Source: Legionella drozanskii LLAP-1
GTDB taxonomy: Bacteria > Pseudomonadota > Gammaproteobacteria > Legionellales > Legionellaceae
DNA: 62,720 nt
Direction: 5' to 3'
NCBI RefSeq assembly: GCF_001467585.1
Contig: NZ_LNXY01000034.1
Coordinates: 3,238-65,957 of the forward strand
In this document: one piece after another, positions 44,009-54,609 of the stretch
How the letters are laid out: every line of letters begins with the position of its first letter
Numbering within the stretch: position 1 is the stretch's first letter
The notes under the pieces: generated by a model
The model's database searches: none
What the model was told of the DNA's origin: nothing
What the model saw: the letters and a program-made list of their open reading frames with translations, nothing else
Position numbers and translations under genes: made by a program

Positions 44009-45367
44009 TTAAACACTACTCTGGTGAGGGTCGAAAGCATCACGCAAAGCGTCAGCAAACAAATTCGAAGCGAGCACTAAAATAAACATCAACAAAAAAG
44101 CAGAAAACATAGGCCACCAAACGATTGGATCTCTTGCCAGTTCAAGACGAGCACCATTAATCATATTTCCCCAACTGATGGTCATCGGTGAAACACCCAC
44201 ACCAACATAGGACAATACCGCTTCAGCGAGCACTAAAAAACTAAAGTCTAAAACGAGCGTAATTAAAACAATATGCATTACATTGGGCAGTAGATGCTTG
44301 CGCAAAATGGTGAAGGAACTGCTACCCAAAGCGCGTGCGGCTAGGACATAATCGATTTCTCTTAATTTCAAGGCCTCTGCTCGTAACAAACGACATAAAC
44401 TCGTCCAGCTTGTTACTCCTAAAATAAGACATAAGGCAAGCAACCGGGCATCAGCACTTTTAGCTAAAGTAGAAAATTTCTGGGGGTGATTTGCTATGTA
44501 GGTTTGCATCGATAAAACCGAGGCTGTAATTAACAAAACTCCGGGGATCGAACTCAAAGTAGTATAAATATATTGGATAATATCATCGATCCAACCACCA
44601 AAATAACCGGCTGATATTCCTAATACTAAAGCCAGAGGCATCATAAATAAGGTGGTAAGAATACCAATAATAAGCCCCGTGCGAATACTTTTGATGGTGT
44701 AATAAAAAATATCTTGCCCTATCTTGCCCGTTCCCAAAAGATGTAATTCTCTCGATATCCTGTAGCTAGCAATAATAATAAAGAAACAAATAAATAAAGT
44801 GATTAAAACAGCTAAACCATGTTTTGATGGTTTCAAATGGAAAGGGATAGCCAATAACCATTTATTAATAACGATTAGAAACCAAAAAAAACTAACAATA
44901 ATCAGGCTTAAAAACACGGCGTGATACAATTGTTTTATAATGAATTGATGTTTAATCGCCTCGTTTTTTAGTGTAGACGGCGGATAGTTTAGCCGCGGGT
45001 AAATTTGCTTTGCATTTCCGTTCACAAAGACGGTTTCAATGCCATATAAATTCAACGCAAGCGGAGCAGAATAAGTTTTCTCATAGGCATCTCCCAATGG
45101 AGCAAGTAGACGGTCTAAAATTGAATTGTTTTGGACCGTAGAAAGTTGGGCATTTTCATCCATTTCGATTGAATTTAAATGGATTGAATCTAAAACACCT
45201 ACCGTTATAAAAAATAATAAAACCACCCCTGCACTTGCTGCTAAAGGTCGATGACAAATGCGCAGAAACGCACGTCTTATATGCCTCTTTCTAAGACCTA
45301 TTAAACTCAACACAAGGCTTGCTATTAAAACTGCAAAAAAACATTTATCCGTCCACAATAATTCCAT
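44009..45367 (-). CDS. Oligopeptide-type ABC importer permease (DppC/OppC/YejE-like)
   Basis: A 452-residue inner-membrane permease. The C-terminal half (about 220-452) is a normal binding-protein-dependent permease with the EAA-type coupling loop (DYVLAARALGSSSFTILRKHLLPN). The N-terminal half holds two extra hydrophobic helices and a periplasmic segment (about 70-140), making it longer than usual DppC (about 300). It ends with RDAFDPHQ, typical for this family. It is the third gene of a minus-strand set, 2 bp after the other permease. No ATPase gene lies next to it. Confidence 0.9.
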   Translation of the reverse strand: MELLWTDKCFFAVLIASLVLSLIGLRKRHIRRAFLRICHRPLAASAGVVLLFFITVGVLDSIHLNSIEMDENAQLSTVQNNSILDRLLAPLGDAYEKTYSAPLALNLYGIETVFVNGNAKQIYPRLNYPPSTLKNEAIKHQFIIKQLYHAVFLSLIIVSFFWFLIVINKWLLAIPFHLKPSKHGLAVLITLFICFFIIIASYRISRELHLLGTGKIGQDIFYYTIKSIRTGLIIGILTTLFMMPLALVLGISAGYFGGWIDDIIQYIYTTLSSIPGVLLITASVLSMQTYIANHPQKFSTLAKSADARLLALCLILGVTSWTSLCRLLRAEALKLREIDYVLAARALGSSSFTILRKHLLPNVMHIVLITLVLDFSFLVLAEAVLSYVGVGVSPMTISWGNMINGARLELARDPIVWWPMFSAFLLMFILVLASNLFADALRDAFDPHQSSV

Positions 45368-45369
45368 AA

Positions 45370-46347
45370 CTAGTTAAACCTCACTCTTGGATCAACTAAG
45401 GTATAAGAAATATCAGTTAAGATTAAACCCAAAATGTAAAGAACTGATCCTAAAAATACCATTGATCGCACTATCGCAAAATCCTGTTGCTGTATGGCAT
45501 CAATGATATAGTTACCGAGGCCAGGAACACCAAAAAACGATTCCAATACCAAACTCCCCATAAATAGTGAAGGGATCAACACAACCACTCCGGTGAGAAT
45601 AGGTAACATGGCATTTTTTAATACATGATGGAATAATATTTTAACTTCTGATAAACCTTTGGCGCGTGCTGTTTTGACATAATCCTTATTGAGCTCTTCT
45701 AAAAACAAAGTCCGATACCAACGAGATCCAGCACCTAATCCAGCCAACACGGCAACAATAACCGGCAATACAATAAACTTAATACTTTCTAAACCACCAT
45801 CGTAACCAGAAATGGGGACCAAGCGTAGCAATTTACCAAAAATGTATTGCCCGCCAATAATATAAAAAAGACTAGAAATAGACATTAAAACAATACAAAA
45901 AACCACGCCGCTTAAATCGAGATAAGAGGTGCGAAAAAAAGCCATGGACATCGCAAAAACAATATCTGCTAACATACCAAAAATAAGAATGGGAATGGCG
46001 ATAGCTAGACTAGGCCACATGCGATGTGAAATATCATAGGCAATATCTCTTCCTCCGTCTGAAATACCAAAATCAAAGACAAATAAACGCAAGGATTTCT
46101 GGAAAAAAAGAGTTTGACTAAACTGTTGAATACCTGATTTTTCATTATTAAAAAAAAGAGGTAAGTTATAACCGCGTTGCGCTTTCCACTGCATGATAGC
46201 CGCAGGTTTTACATATTTTTGCCCCAATTGCATTCGCGCCATATCATCAGGTGTATTAATCATAAAAAACAAAGAAAAAGTGATGATATTAATGGCGAAT
46301 AAAATGGGAATGGCATATAAAATTCGTCGTAATAAATAATAAATCAT
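45370..46347 (-). CDS. Oligopeptide-type ABC importer permease (DppB/OppB/YejB-like)
   Basis: A 325-residue permease with the N-terminal MIYYLLRRILYAIPILFAINIITF segment split across about 1-24, which is typical of DppB/YejB. About six helices follow and the coupling loop is YVKTARAKGLSEVKILFHHVLKNAMLP-like (about 221-247). It ends YTLVDPRVRF, also diagnostic. It overlaps the solute-binding protein gene by 4 nt and precedes the second permease by 2 bp, so the three are one operon. Peptide or nickel-type ligands are possible. Confidence 0.93.
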   Translation of the reverse strand: MIYYLLRRILYAIPILFAINIITFSLFFMINTPDDMARMQLGQKYVKPAAIMQWKAQRGYNLPLFFNNEKSGIQQFSQTLFFQKSLRLFVFDFGISDGGRDIAYDISHRMWPSLAIAIPILIFGMLADIVFAMSMAFFRTSYLDLSGVVFCIVLMSISSLFYIIGGQYIFGKLLRLVPISGYDGGLESIKFIVLPVIVAVLAGLGAGSRWYRTLFLEELNKDYVKTARAKGLSEVKILFHHVLKNAMLPILTGVVVLIPSLFMGSLVLESFFGVPGLGNYIIDAIQQQDFAIVRSMVFLGSVLYILGLILTDISYTLVDPRVRFN

Positions 46348-48515
46348 AATTTAAATCTCGCCGCCTGCAACTTTTCTTTTCTACGATAAGCAATAAATAG
46401 AGGTAGTAAAGAGAGCATAATAAATAAAACTAATAAACCAATTGGCCATAATACCGGTTGATTCCATAGCTCTCGTAAACTGTTACGCTTCGCTAGGTCA
46501 ATCGCAATGTATTTTAAAGTATTGGTACTAATCGTATTTGGTTTTGTTGGCGAAACCCATTGCTGACTTAAGAATAAGGATTGTGTATTCACCCCCCAAA
46601 TCCAGGGGGCATCATGACGCAGCATTTCTACCATTTCATCAATAATCCGTTGACGAGTCTCATCGTTCCCACGATTCTTCATTTGCTCAAACAAACTATC
46701 ATAGCGAGAATTTTTATAATTTGAGGAATTTTCACCACCATACTCTGCTCTACCATTCGTACCATAAAACATGAATAAGAAATTTTCAGGATCAGGATAA
46801 TCCGCATTCCAACCCCAACTAAAAATTTGCACATTACCACTACGCATTTTGTCTTGAAAACGATTGTATTGAGTTGCACGCAAATTTAAGTCGACGCCAA
46901 TTCTTGCATATTGTTTTCGCATCCAATCCAATTGTGCCTTATCATCAGGACCACCAGTCACTGCCACATCATAATTTAAAATGAGGGCCTTAGCGGTTTT
47001 CGGATCTCGTCCTCCGGGATAGCCTGCTTCCCGCATAAGCGCTTTGGCGACTTGGATTGATTTTCGTTTTGCCTTGCGGCCATCCCATTCATACACATAA
47101 GGATTTATTCCCGCAGCTCCTTCTTTATAACCAAAAATTCCTGGCGGAATCGGTCCTTGCGCTGCCTTACCGCGACCATTTAGAAAAATGGCAATATTCT
47201 CATCGTAATTCACGGCTATCGATACCGCCAAACGTAATTTTCTTGCCCGCTCGCTTTGACCGCCCACTACGGGATCAAGCATATTAAATCCAATGTAGAA
47301 AACGCTAGTATCCGTGGTTTGTGTTAGATTCATTTTTTTATCCAGCATGCCTTGACTTAGTCTGGGGAGTCCCGAACGACTAATTTGAATGGCCTGATCA
47401 AAACTGTCAGCACTAATTCCCGAAACATCATAATAGCCCTGCAGAAACTTATTCCAGCGCGGAATGGATTCCTTTTCTAAGGTATAAATGGCGCGATCAA
47501 TCAAAGGCAGTGGTTCACCAGCATGCAGCAGATAGCCTTTTGTCTCGTCTTCAGAAGAACCATTTTGAGGAAAATAATCTTGACGAAAGTTGGGGTTTTT
47601 ATTTAATACCATGCGTCGATTGGGGTTGTTCTCCGTTAGCATAAAAGGTCCCGTACCAATTGGATACCACTCAAAACTTAAATTCTTCTCTTCCATTCCA
47701 GGTTGTGAATAAAAACAATCAGCTTCCCAGGGAATCGGCGCAAAGAAAGGCATAGCAAGCCAAAATAGGAATTGCGGATATTGTCCTTTGATCGTAATTT
47801 CAAAACTATAATTATCCAATTTTCGCAGGCCAGCCATTGGATATTTTCTCAGATCAACAAACCCAGTTGCTGTAGAAGGCAAAGCGCTGGCATATTCATG
47901 AAAACCAACAATATGATCACTCATTAAACCATAGATTGCTGAGTTCACTGCCGGATGTGCTAGACGTTTAATTTCATAGATATAATCGTCCACTGTTAAT
48001 TCGCGCGTTCCTGTGTATTTAAAATCAGCTAATTTATTAATGTCCTGCTCATATAAATAATCTTCCGCTAAATGCAGGTAGCGGTAATTACCTTTTTCAT
48101 CTTTTGCTAAAGCGGGATGAGGCTGAAAAAAGACCCCGGGTTTAATATGAATAGTATAAACAGTGTAAGCAATCTCAGCCCCATCCTGAATCGTCAAGGG
48201 GCGACTGTACTTATCTAAATAACGTATATCGGGCATCGTTGTGGCAATAAGCGGGACCACTTTATAAGGTCGAGCAAAATAATCATAAGACAAAACCGGC
48301 TCATAAATTTGCATTGTGAATTGATATTCATTACTGGAATAGGAACGCGCAGGATCCAAGGTTTTAGGCTGCTCGTTAAAAGAAGAGTAATAAATTTTTT
48401 GCTTGGCTTGAGAGGCGGGATAAGGATTATTCAGAATCCAGTTACTCGCATGTATAGGCAACAATGCAAACAGCAATATAATAAAGACGATCCCTTGTCT
48501 ACAAAGTGCCTTCAA
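46344..48515 (-). CDS. Family-5 extracellular solute-binding protein with C-terminal membrane anchor
   Basis: A 723-residue binding protein for peptides or similar ligands. A signal peptide (about 1-23) is followed by a long SBP_bac_5 domain with typical segments such as LDPARSYSSNEYQFTMQIYE and the C-terminal FSWGWNADYPDPENFLFMFY. At the very end, residues about 690-712 (VLWPIGLLVLFIMLSLLPLFIAY) form a hydrophobic helix followed by the basic tail RRKEKLQAARFKL. This would tether the binding protein to the inner membrane, which is unusual for Gram-negative SBPs, normally free in the periplasm. First gene of the three-gene operon. Confidence 0.9.
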   Translation of the reverse strand: MKALCRQGIVFIILLFALLPIHASNWILNNPYPASQAKQKIYYSSFNEQPKTLDPARSYSSNEYQFTMQIYEPVLSYDYFARPYKVVPLIATTMPDIRYLDKYSRPLTIQDGAEIAYTVYTIHIKPGVFFQPHPALAKDEKGNYRYLHLAEDYLYEQDINKLADFKYTGTRELTVDDYIYEIKRLAHPAVNSAIYGLMSDHIVGFHEYASALPSTATGFVDLRKYPMAGLRKLDNYSFEITIKGQYPQFLFWLAMPFFAPIPWEADCFYSQPGMEEKNLSFEWYPIGTGPFMLTENNPNRRMVLNKNPNFRQDYFPQNGSSEDETKGYLLHAGEPLPLIDRAIYTLEKESIPRWNKFLQGYYDVSGISADSFDQAIQISRSGLPRLSQGMLDKKMNLTQTTDTSVFYIGFNMLDPVVGGQSERARKLRLAVSIAVNYDENIAIFLNGRGKAAQGPIPPGIFGYKEGAAGINPYVYEWDGRKAKRKSIQVAKALMREAGYPGGRDPKTAKALILNYDVAVTGGPDDKAQLDWMRKQYARIGVDLNLRATQYNRFQDKMRSGNVQIFSWGWNADYPDPENFLFMFYGTNGRAEYGGENSSNYKNSRYDSLFEQMKNRGNDETRQRIIDEMVEMLRHDAPWIWGVNTQSLFLSQQWVSPTKPNTISTNTLKYIAIDLAKRNSLRELWNQPVLWPIGLLVLFIMLSLLPLFIAYRRKEKLQAARFKL

Positions 48516-48566
48516 CGTACGAGTCCCATAATCAATTATCTTGTTTCATCACCTTAAGATACTGCA

Positions 48567-48590
48567 AAAATGCTAGATCTGCAGCATTTT
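48567..48590 (-). terminator. Probable ligA terminator
   Basis: AAAATGCT (48590-48583 on the minus strand) pairs with AGCATTTT (48574-48567), with an 8-nt loop, and the second arm runs into a fifth T. It lies 6 bp beyond the ligA stop. Confidence 0.55.
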
Positions 48591-48595
48591 GAGTA

Positions 48596-50635
<2,040 letters not shown>

Positions 50636-50745
50636 TTATATTATTCTACCCACAACTACAGCTTGCCGTCGACTTTGTTTTCCTGCTTTGCATAGTAAAC
50701 TCTCTTATGGTATAGATATCGCCCTCCCGAGCACGGAACCTACCT

Positions 50746-51642
50746 ATGGAATCACGTTTTATCTTCTTTTTACTTCTATTTTTTTTCTCCTGCCTAAGTT
50801 ATTCCGCTGAAAATCAGGCTGAAAACCTCGGCGTCGCTTTTGTGCATGGAACTCATAATTATAGTGCTGGAGCAGAAGGCGTTTATTGGAAGGAAGATTT
50901 TATTCATTCAGTCGTTGAAGGCCTTCCCAATCCGAGTAACTATTATGTTGTTCATTGCGATTTTAGTCAGTATATGTGGCATGAAAAAGCCGCAGGCTGT
51001 GTAGCTAATCAATTACTTGAATTTATCAATAATAAACAAATCACTAAACTAATCGTCTACACTCATTCAAATGGTGGAAATGTCGTTCGCTGGATTCTTT
51101 CCAATCCAACCTTCGATGCTCGTTATTTCAGTTTGGTTAAAAATATTCGACATGTGATTGCCTTAGCCCCTTCAAGTGGAGGCACTGAACTCGCTGATGA
51201 AATCATTAATGGCGACGGCTTTGAAGAGTCCGTTGGCTGGTTACTTGGTTATCTCAATGATGCAGTAAAACAACAACGAATAGGTGATATGGCCCTTTTT
51301 AACACTGAAATATTATTGGGAACTGCAGGGCGCCCCTCTTTACCTCTTCCATTTCGTGTGATGGTCGGAACAGATGTGGAGGCTTCACCATTTAGCCCAT
51401 CAAGCTATTGCAATGGTTTTTTCCTCAATGTCGGTTTAAAAATTACCCAATCTTATCTACAACATTGCTCTGATGGATTTTTAGACTGCACCTCTCAACG
51501 ACTTGCTGGGGATCTTTGGTTTTACGACAAACAAAAAACAAATCAAGCAATCACATTAAGCCATAATCAAAGCCGTCATAGTTGTTTCGGTTTAGAAGAC
51601 ATTCTGCGGAATGATCTTTTGGCTCAAGGAGCTGTGCAATGA
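50746..51642 (+). CDS. Exported alpha/beta hydrolase (lipase-like)
   Basis: A 298-residue protein with a signal peptide (about 1-20). The fold is alpha/beta hydrolase: AFVHGTHN carries the oxyanion-type H-G, and the nucleophile elbow is YTHSNGGN with Ser108, where Thr replaces the usual first Gly of GxSxG. The acid is likely the Asp in CSDGFLDCTSQ, and the His lies in the C-terminal SHNQSRHSC region. Several Cys fit disulfides. The substrate is unknown; lipase or esterase is the nearest guess. It overlaps the next gene by 4 nt and forms a unit with two more genes. Confidence 0.75.
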   Translation: MESRFIFFLLLFFFSCLSYSAENQAENLGVAFVHGTHNYSAGAEGVYWKEDFIHSVVEGLPNPSNYYVVHCDFSQYMWHEKAAGCVANQLLEFINNKQITKLIVYTHSNGGNVVRWILSNPTFDARYFSLVKNIRHVIALAPSSGGTELADEIINGDGFEESVGWLLGYLNDAVKQQRIGDMALFNTEILLGTAGRPSLPLPFRVMVGTDVEASPFSPSSYCNGFFLNVGLKITQSYLQHCSDGFLDCTSQRLAGDLWFYDKQKTNQAITLSHNQSRHSCFGLEDILRNDLLAQGAVQ

Positions 51643-52820
51643 AATTTATTTCTTTAATTCTTTTGTCCTTACTGTGCTTAGAATCTCAAGCTTTTACAAT
51701 AGCCAAACAAGTCCCCCTTGTTCCTTATGACTGTAAAAGCTGCGGCAGTTTGTCTCATGAGGAATTAAGCATGAACTGGCCAACTCAAGATAGTCCACTG
51801 CATGCTTTAACAATGCATCAACAAACAAGTCGTAAATATCAAGTCAAAGCTAGTTTGAAGGAACTACGACGGGGTGTAACTATCCACACTTCAGCCCCCG
51901 GTGCTATTGTGCGTATCGCGCCTGTCGATCATAAAAACTCGGTCAAACCTCAGTTTCGCATCACTAACAAGCGGGGTCTTAATTTGAGTTTACTTGAAGC
52001 TTCTTCTTTATATTCACAAAAAGAAGCGTTAAAAAATACGCCTTTTGCAGGAAATACTTTAGCGCTTGCTGAATTAAAACCTGAAGTGGGTTTTGGTCAA
52101 TTTACCATCACTAGCCCTCAGGCTGATCGGAATAAGGACAATGAGCTTTTCATTATTCATGTCTATGACCGTTATGCGGCCACTGCCTTAACTATTCAAA
52201 CGAATAAAGCACGTTATTATTCAGGAGATGAGTTTGTTGCGACAGTGATCTTAAAAGATAAAGAACAAAATTATTCCATCGATGATCTGACAATGTCACT
52301 TGTTAGTCCTGACGGAGATGTTACTCCTCTAGTGGCCACACCCATTGCTGAAAACATTTTTCAAGCAAGAACTTTTTTAAACTCAGAAGAAAACAGCCGG
52401 GGAGGCAATTGGTATGTTGACGCGACGGTGACCACCATCATTGGAGACGATATAATCTGGCGACAAGCTCATTCCGCTTTTTCTTTTACGATTCCTTCCG
52501 CTGCCGTTGTAAATATCACGAAAGGGCCAGACCACTTTGATTTTATTGCCACAGTAGAGGTCGCTACCGGTAGTCGTTATGCATTGCAAGCAGTTCTTTT
52601 GGGTAGTGATGCTCAAGGTAAAACTCATCCTATTCAAACGGCTCAATCGGCCGCTTGGTTGTCCGCTGGCCAGCAGCGTTTGAATTTTTCATTTGATTCT
52701 AACTTAAAAACTGATTATAAAGCCCCTTACTATTTGAGCTACATTCACCTGACTGATTTTGGCCAAATGAAGCCGGTTTTTGAATTTGATACGCCAATTG
52801 AAGTTAATAATTTAAGTTAA
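51639..52820 (+). CDS. Exported DUF4785-like protein
   Basis: A 393-residue protein with a signal peptide (about 1-18). A C-x-x-C pair (DCKSCGSLSHEEL, about 32-35) begins the mature chain, followed by a probable N-terminal helical/beta part and tandem immunoglobulin-like beta domains (about 185-290 and 290-393), seen as regular hydrophobic strands (AATALTIQTNKARYYSGDEF). This resembles the DUF4785 family of exported proteins known in Legionella and some marine gammaproteobacteria; recognised by eye only. Its start overlaps the hydrolase stop by 4 nt and rmuC starts 2 bp after its stop, so the three are tightly coupled. Confidence 0.7.
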   Translation: MKFISLILLSLLCLESQAFTIAKQVPLVPYDCKSCGSLSHEELSMNWPTQDSPLHALTMHQQTSRKYQVKASLKELRRGVTIHTSAPGAIVRIAPVDHKNSVKPQFRITNKRGLNLSLLEASSLYSQKEALKNTPFAGNTLALAELKPEVGFGQFTITSPQADRNKDNELFIIHVYDRYAATALTIQTNKARYYSGDEFVATVILKDKEQNYSIDDLTMSLVSPDGDVTPLVATPIAENIFQARTFLNSEENSRGGNWYVDATVTTIIGDDIIWRQAHSAFSFTIPSAAVVNITKGPDHFDFIATVEVATGSRYALQAVLLGSDAQGKTHPIQTAQSAAWLSAGQQRLNFSFDSNLKTDYKAPYYLSYIHLTDFGQMKPVFEFDTPIEVNNLS

Positions 52821-52822
52821 TA

Positions 52823-54070
52823 ATGAACTATTTACCCTCTATCTCTCTTATTGAAGGCATCGCGTTATCGATTGCCTTGCAAACCCTGCTGATTTTTTTT
52901 GTTATTCGCCGTCAGCAGCGTCAACAAACTTTACTGGAAAACCAGTTTGAAAAATTGCAGCAATCCTTCGCTACGCAGCTTCATCAATTGCATCTCGAAC
53001 TACATCAAGCTTATCAAACCAGCCAACATCATGTGTATGAAAAAATAACTCAGGGGCAGTTAAACAATCAGCGCTTAATCAGTGAAATTGTTCAAAGCCA
53101 AATGGCAGACGTGCGAGAGCAAATGAATCATAGTTTTAAACAACACGCCAGTTCGCTCACTGCTCATTTACAATCCTTGACTGAAGAAATACGCAATCAT
53201 TTACATAATCTTACTCAGCAGGTCAATCACAAATTAACAGAAGGTTTTGAAAAAACATCCTCAACTTTCACAGACGTCGTGAGACGGCTCACTATTATTG
53301 ACGAAGCACAGAAAAAAATTACCGAACTTTCAACTCATGTAGTCAGTTTGCAAGATATTCTGGTTGATAAAAAAGCTCGCGGGGCCTTTGGTGAAGTACA
53401 GCTATCCACGCTCATTGCTAATATGATCCCCAGTACGCATTATCGTATGCAATATACCCTTAGCAACCAAAAACGAGCTGATTGCATTCTTTTCTTACCA
53501 GAGCCCACTGGCCATTTAGTCATCGATGCGAAATTTCCACTAGAAACCTATCAAAAAATCATGACTACAGACGCTGTTTCAAGCGAACGTAAGAGCTTGC
53601 AACAACAGTTTCGACAAGACTTACAAAAACATATCAAAGATATCGCTGAAAAATACATCATCCCTAATGAAACCACCGATGGCGCAGTCATGTTTATACC
53701 GGCAGAAGCTATTTTCGCTGAAATTCACGCCAATTATCCTGATATCATCGCCCTTTCTCAGCGCCTTAAAGTCTGGATTGTTTCACCAAGTACTTTAATG
53801 GCAGTATTAACCACAGCAAGAGCTGTGTTAAAGGATGACGCAACTCGAAAGCAGGTTCATATTATTCAAAAACATTTACACTTTCTCGCCGATGACTTCC
53901 AACGCTTTGAAAAGCGCATGGATAAGCTGTCAAAACATATTGATTTAGCCCATCAAGATGTCAGTGAAGTAAGTACTTCAGCCAAAAAAATAACGCAGCG
54001 TTTTCAAAAAATTGAGTCCGTTGAATTAGATTTTCAGGAGCGGGAAGCAATGACCGAATCGCTTGAGTAA
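52823..54070 (+). CDS. rmuC: RmuC-family protein
   Basis: A 415-residue protein with one N-terminal membrane helix (about 8-28), a long coiled coil rich in Gln and His (about 30-185), and the RmuC domain with a PD-(D/E)XK-like core (KKARGAFGEVQLSTLI, ADCILFLPEPTGHLVIDAKFP). E. coli RmuC limits inversions at short inverted repeats. The length is slightly short of E. coli (475). It follows the DUF4785-like gene by 2 bp, an unusual partnership. Confidence 0.9.
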   Translation: MNYLPSISLIEGIALSIALQTLLIFFVIRRQQRQQTLLENQFEKLQQSFATQLHQLHLELHQAYQTSQHHVYEKITQGQLNNQRLISEIVQSQMADVREQMNHSFKQHASSLTAHLQSLTEEIRNHLHNLTQQVNHKLTEGFEKTSSTFTDVVRRLTIIDEAQKKITELSTHVVSLQDILVDKKARGAFGEVQLSTLIANMIPSTHYRMQYTLSNQKRADCILFLPEPTGHLVIDAKFPLETYQKIMTTDAVSSERKSLQQQFRQDLQKHIKDIAEKYIIPNETTDGAVMFIPAEAIFAEIHANYPDIIALSQRLKVWIVSPSTLMAVLTTARAVLKDDATRKQVHIIQKHLHFLADDFQRFEKRMDKLSKHIDLAHQDVSEVSTSAKKITQRFQKIESVELDFQEREAMTESLE

Positions 54071-54221
54071 AACTGCCTTTGGACTCAGTTGAATTGAACG
54101 TTTTAATTACGAGCAACATTCAACCAGGCCATTCGTCTTACTCCGATCAATCTAAAAACCAACTTTTTTTTAATTAATAACCTATGTTATGCTAGCAACA
54201 TGTTCATCGGAGAAATAAACT

Positions 54222-54593
54222 ATGCGATCTTTGCCTTATTCGCTAATCACAGCAGTAACTTTGTTTGTTTCTTCAATCAGCCATTCAACCATTCCTGCAG
54301 AATGTGATCCCATTTTCATTCCTTATTGTGACAAGCAACGTTGTTGTCATGCCATGGGTGGCATCAGCTATTGTGATTCTGTGGCCGGACGCTATGTTTG
54401 TAATAATGGCTACTACTCCACCTGCTACTGCACACGGCATGCGGTAATGGATATACAAAAACTCTCAGGTTGCTGTTTATGGCAAGGTGGCGTGATGACG
54501 ACTTCATCAGGGGGGGGTGTAGTCTGCAACAATGGTAGTATTTCTGAGATTTGTAGTTTGCAAAATCCTACACAACCCGTTTCCAGTTGGTAG
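54222..54593 (+). CDS. Small exported Cys-rich protein with internal duplication
   Basis: A 123-residue protein with a signal peptide (about 1-25). The mature chain has two similar units: C-C at 41-42, G-G at 46-47, VCNNG at 59-63 and C68; then C-C at 84-85, G-G at 89-90, VCNNG at 101-105 and C111. Spacing is almost the same (18 and 17, then 8 and 9). Many disulfides are expected. No family is recognised. A GGAG ribosome site lies 9 nt upstream. It is just upstream of potA but probably independent. It is similar in style, not in sequence, to the Cys-repeat protein at 39694-40287. Confidence 0.7.
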   Translation: MRSLPYSLITAVTLFVSSISHSTIPAECDPIFIPYCDKQRCCHAMGGISYCDSVAGRYVCNNGYYSTCYCTRHAVMDIQKLSGCCLWQGGVMTTSSGGGVVCNNGSISEICSLQNPTQPVSSW

Positions 54594-54609
54594 TTTTATC
54601 CTTCCTAAT

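Noticed and set aside
54532-54609. Longer potA with an N-terminal extension
   Set aside because: The extension overlaps the Cys-rich exported gene, and PotA proteins begin close to the IEIRQVNKSYG strand, so the start was moved to 54610.
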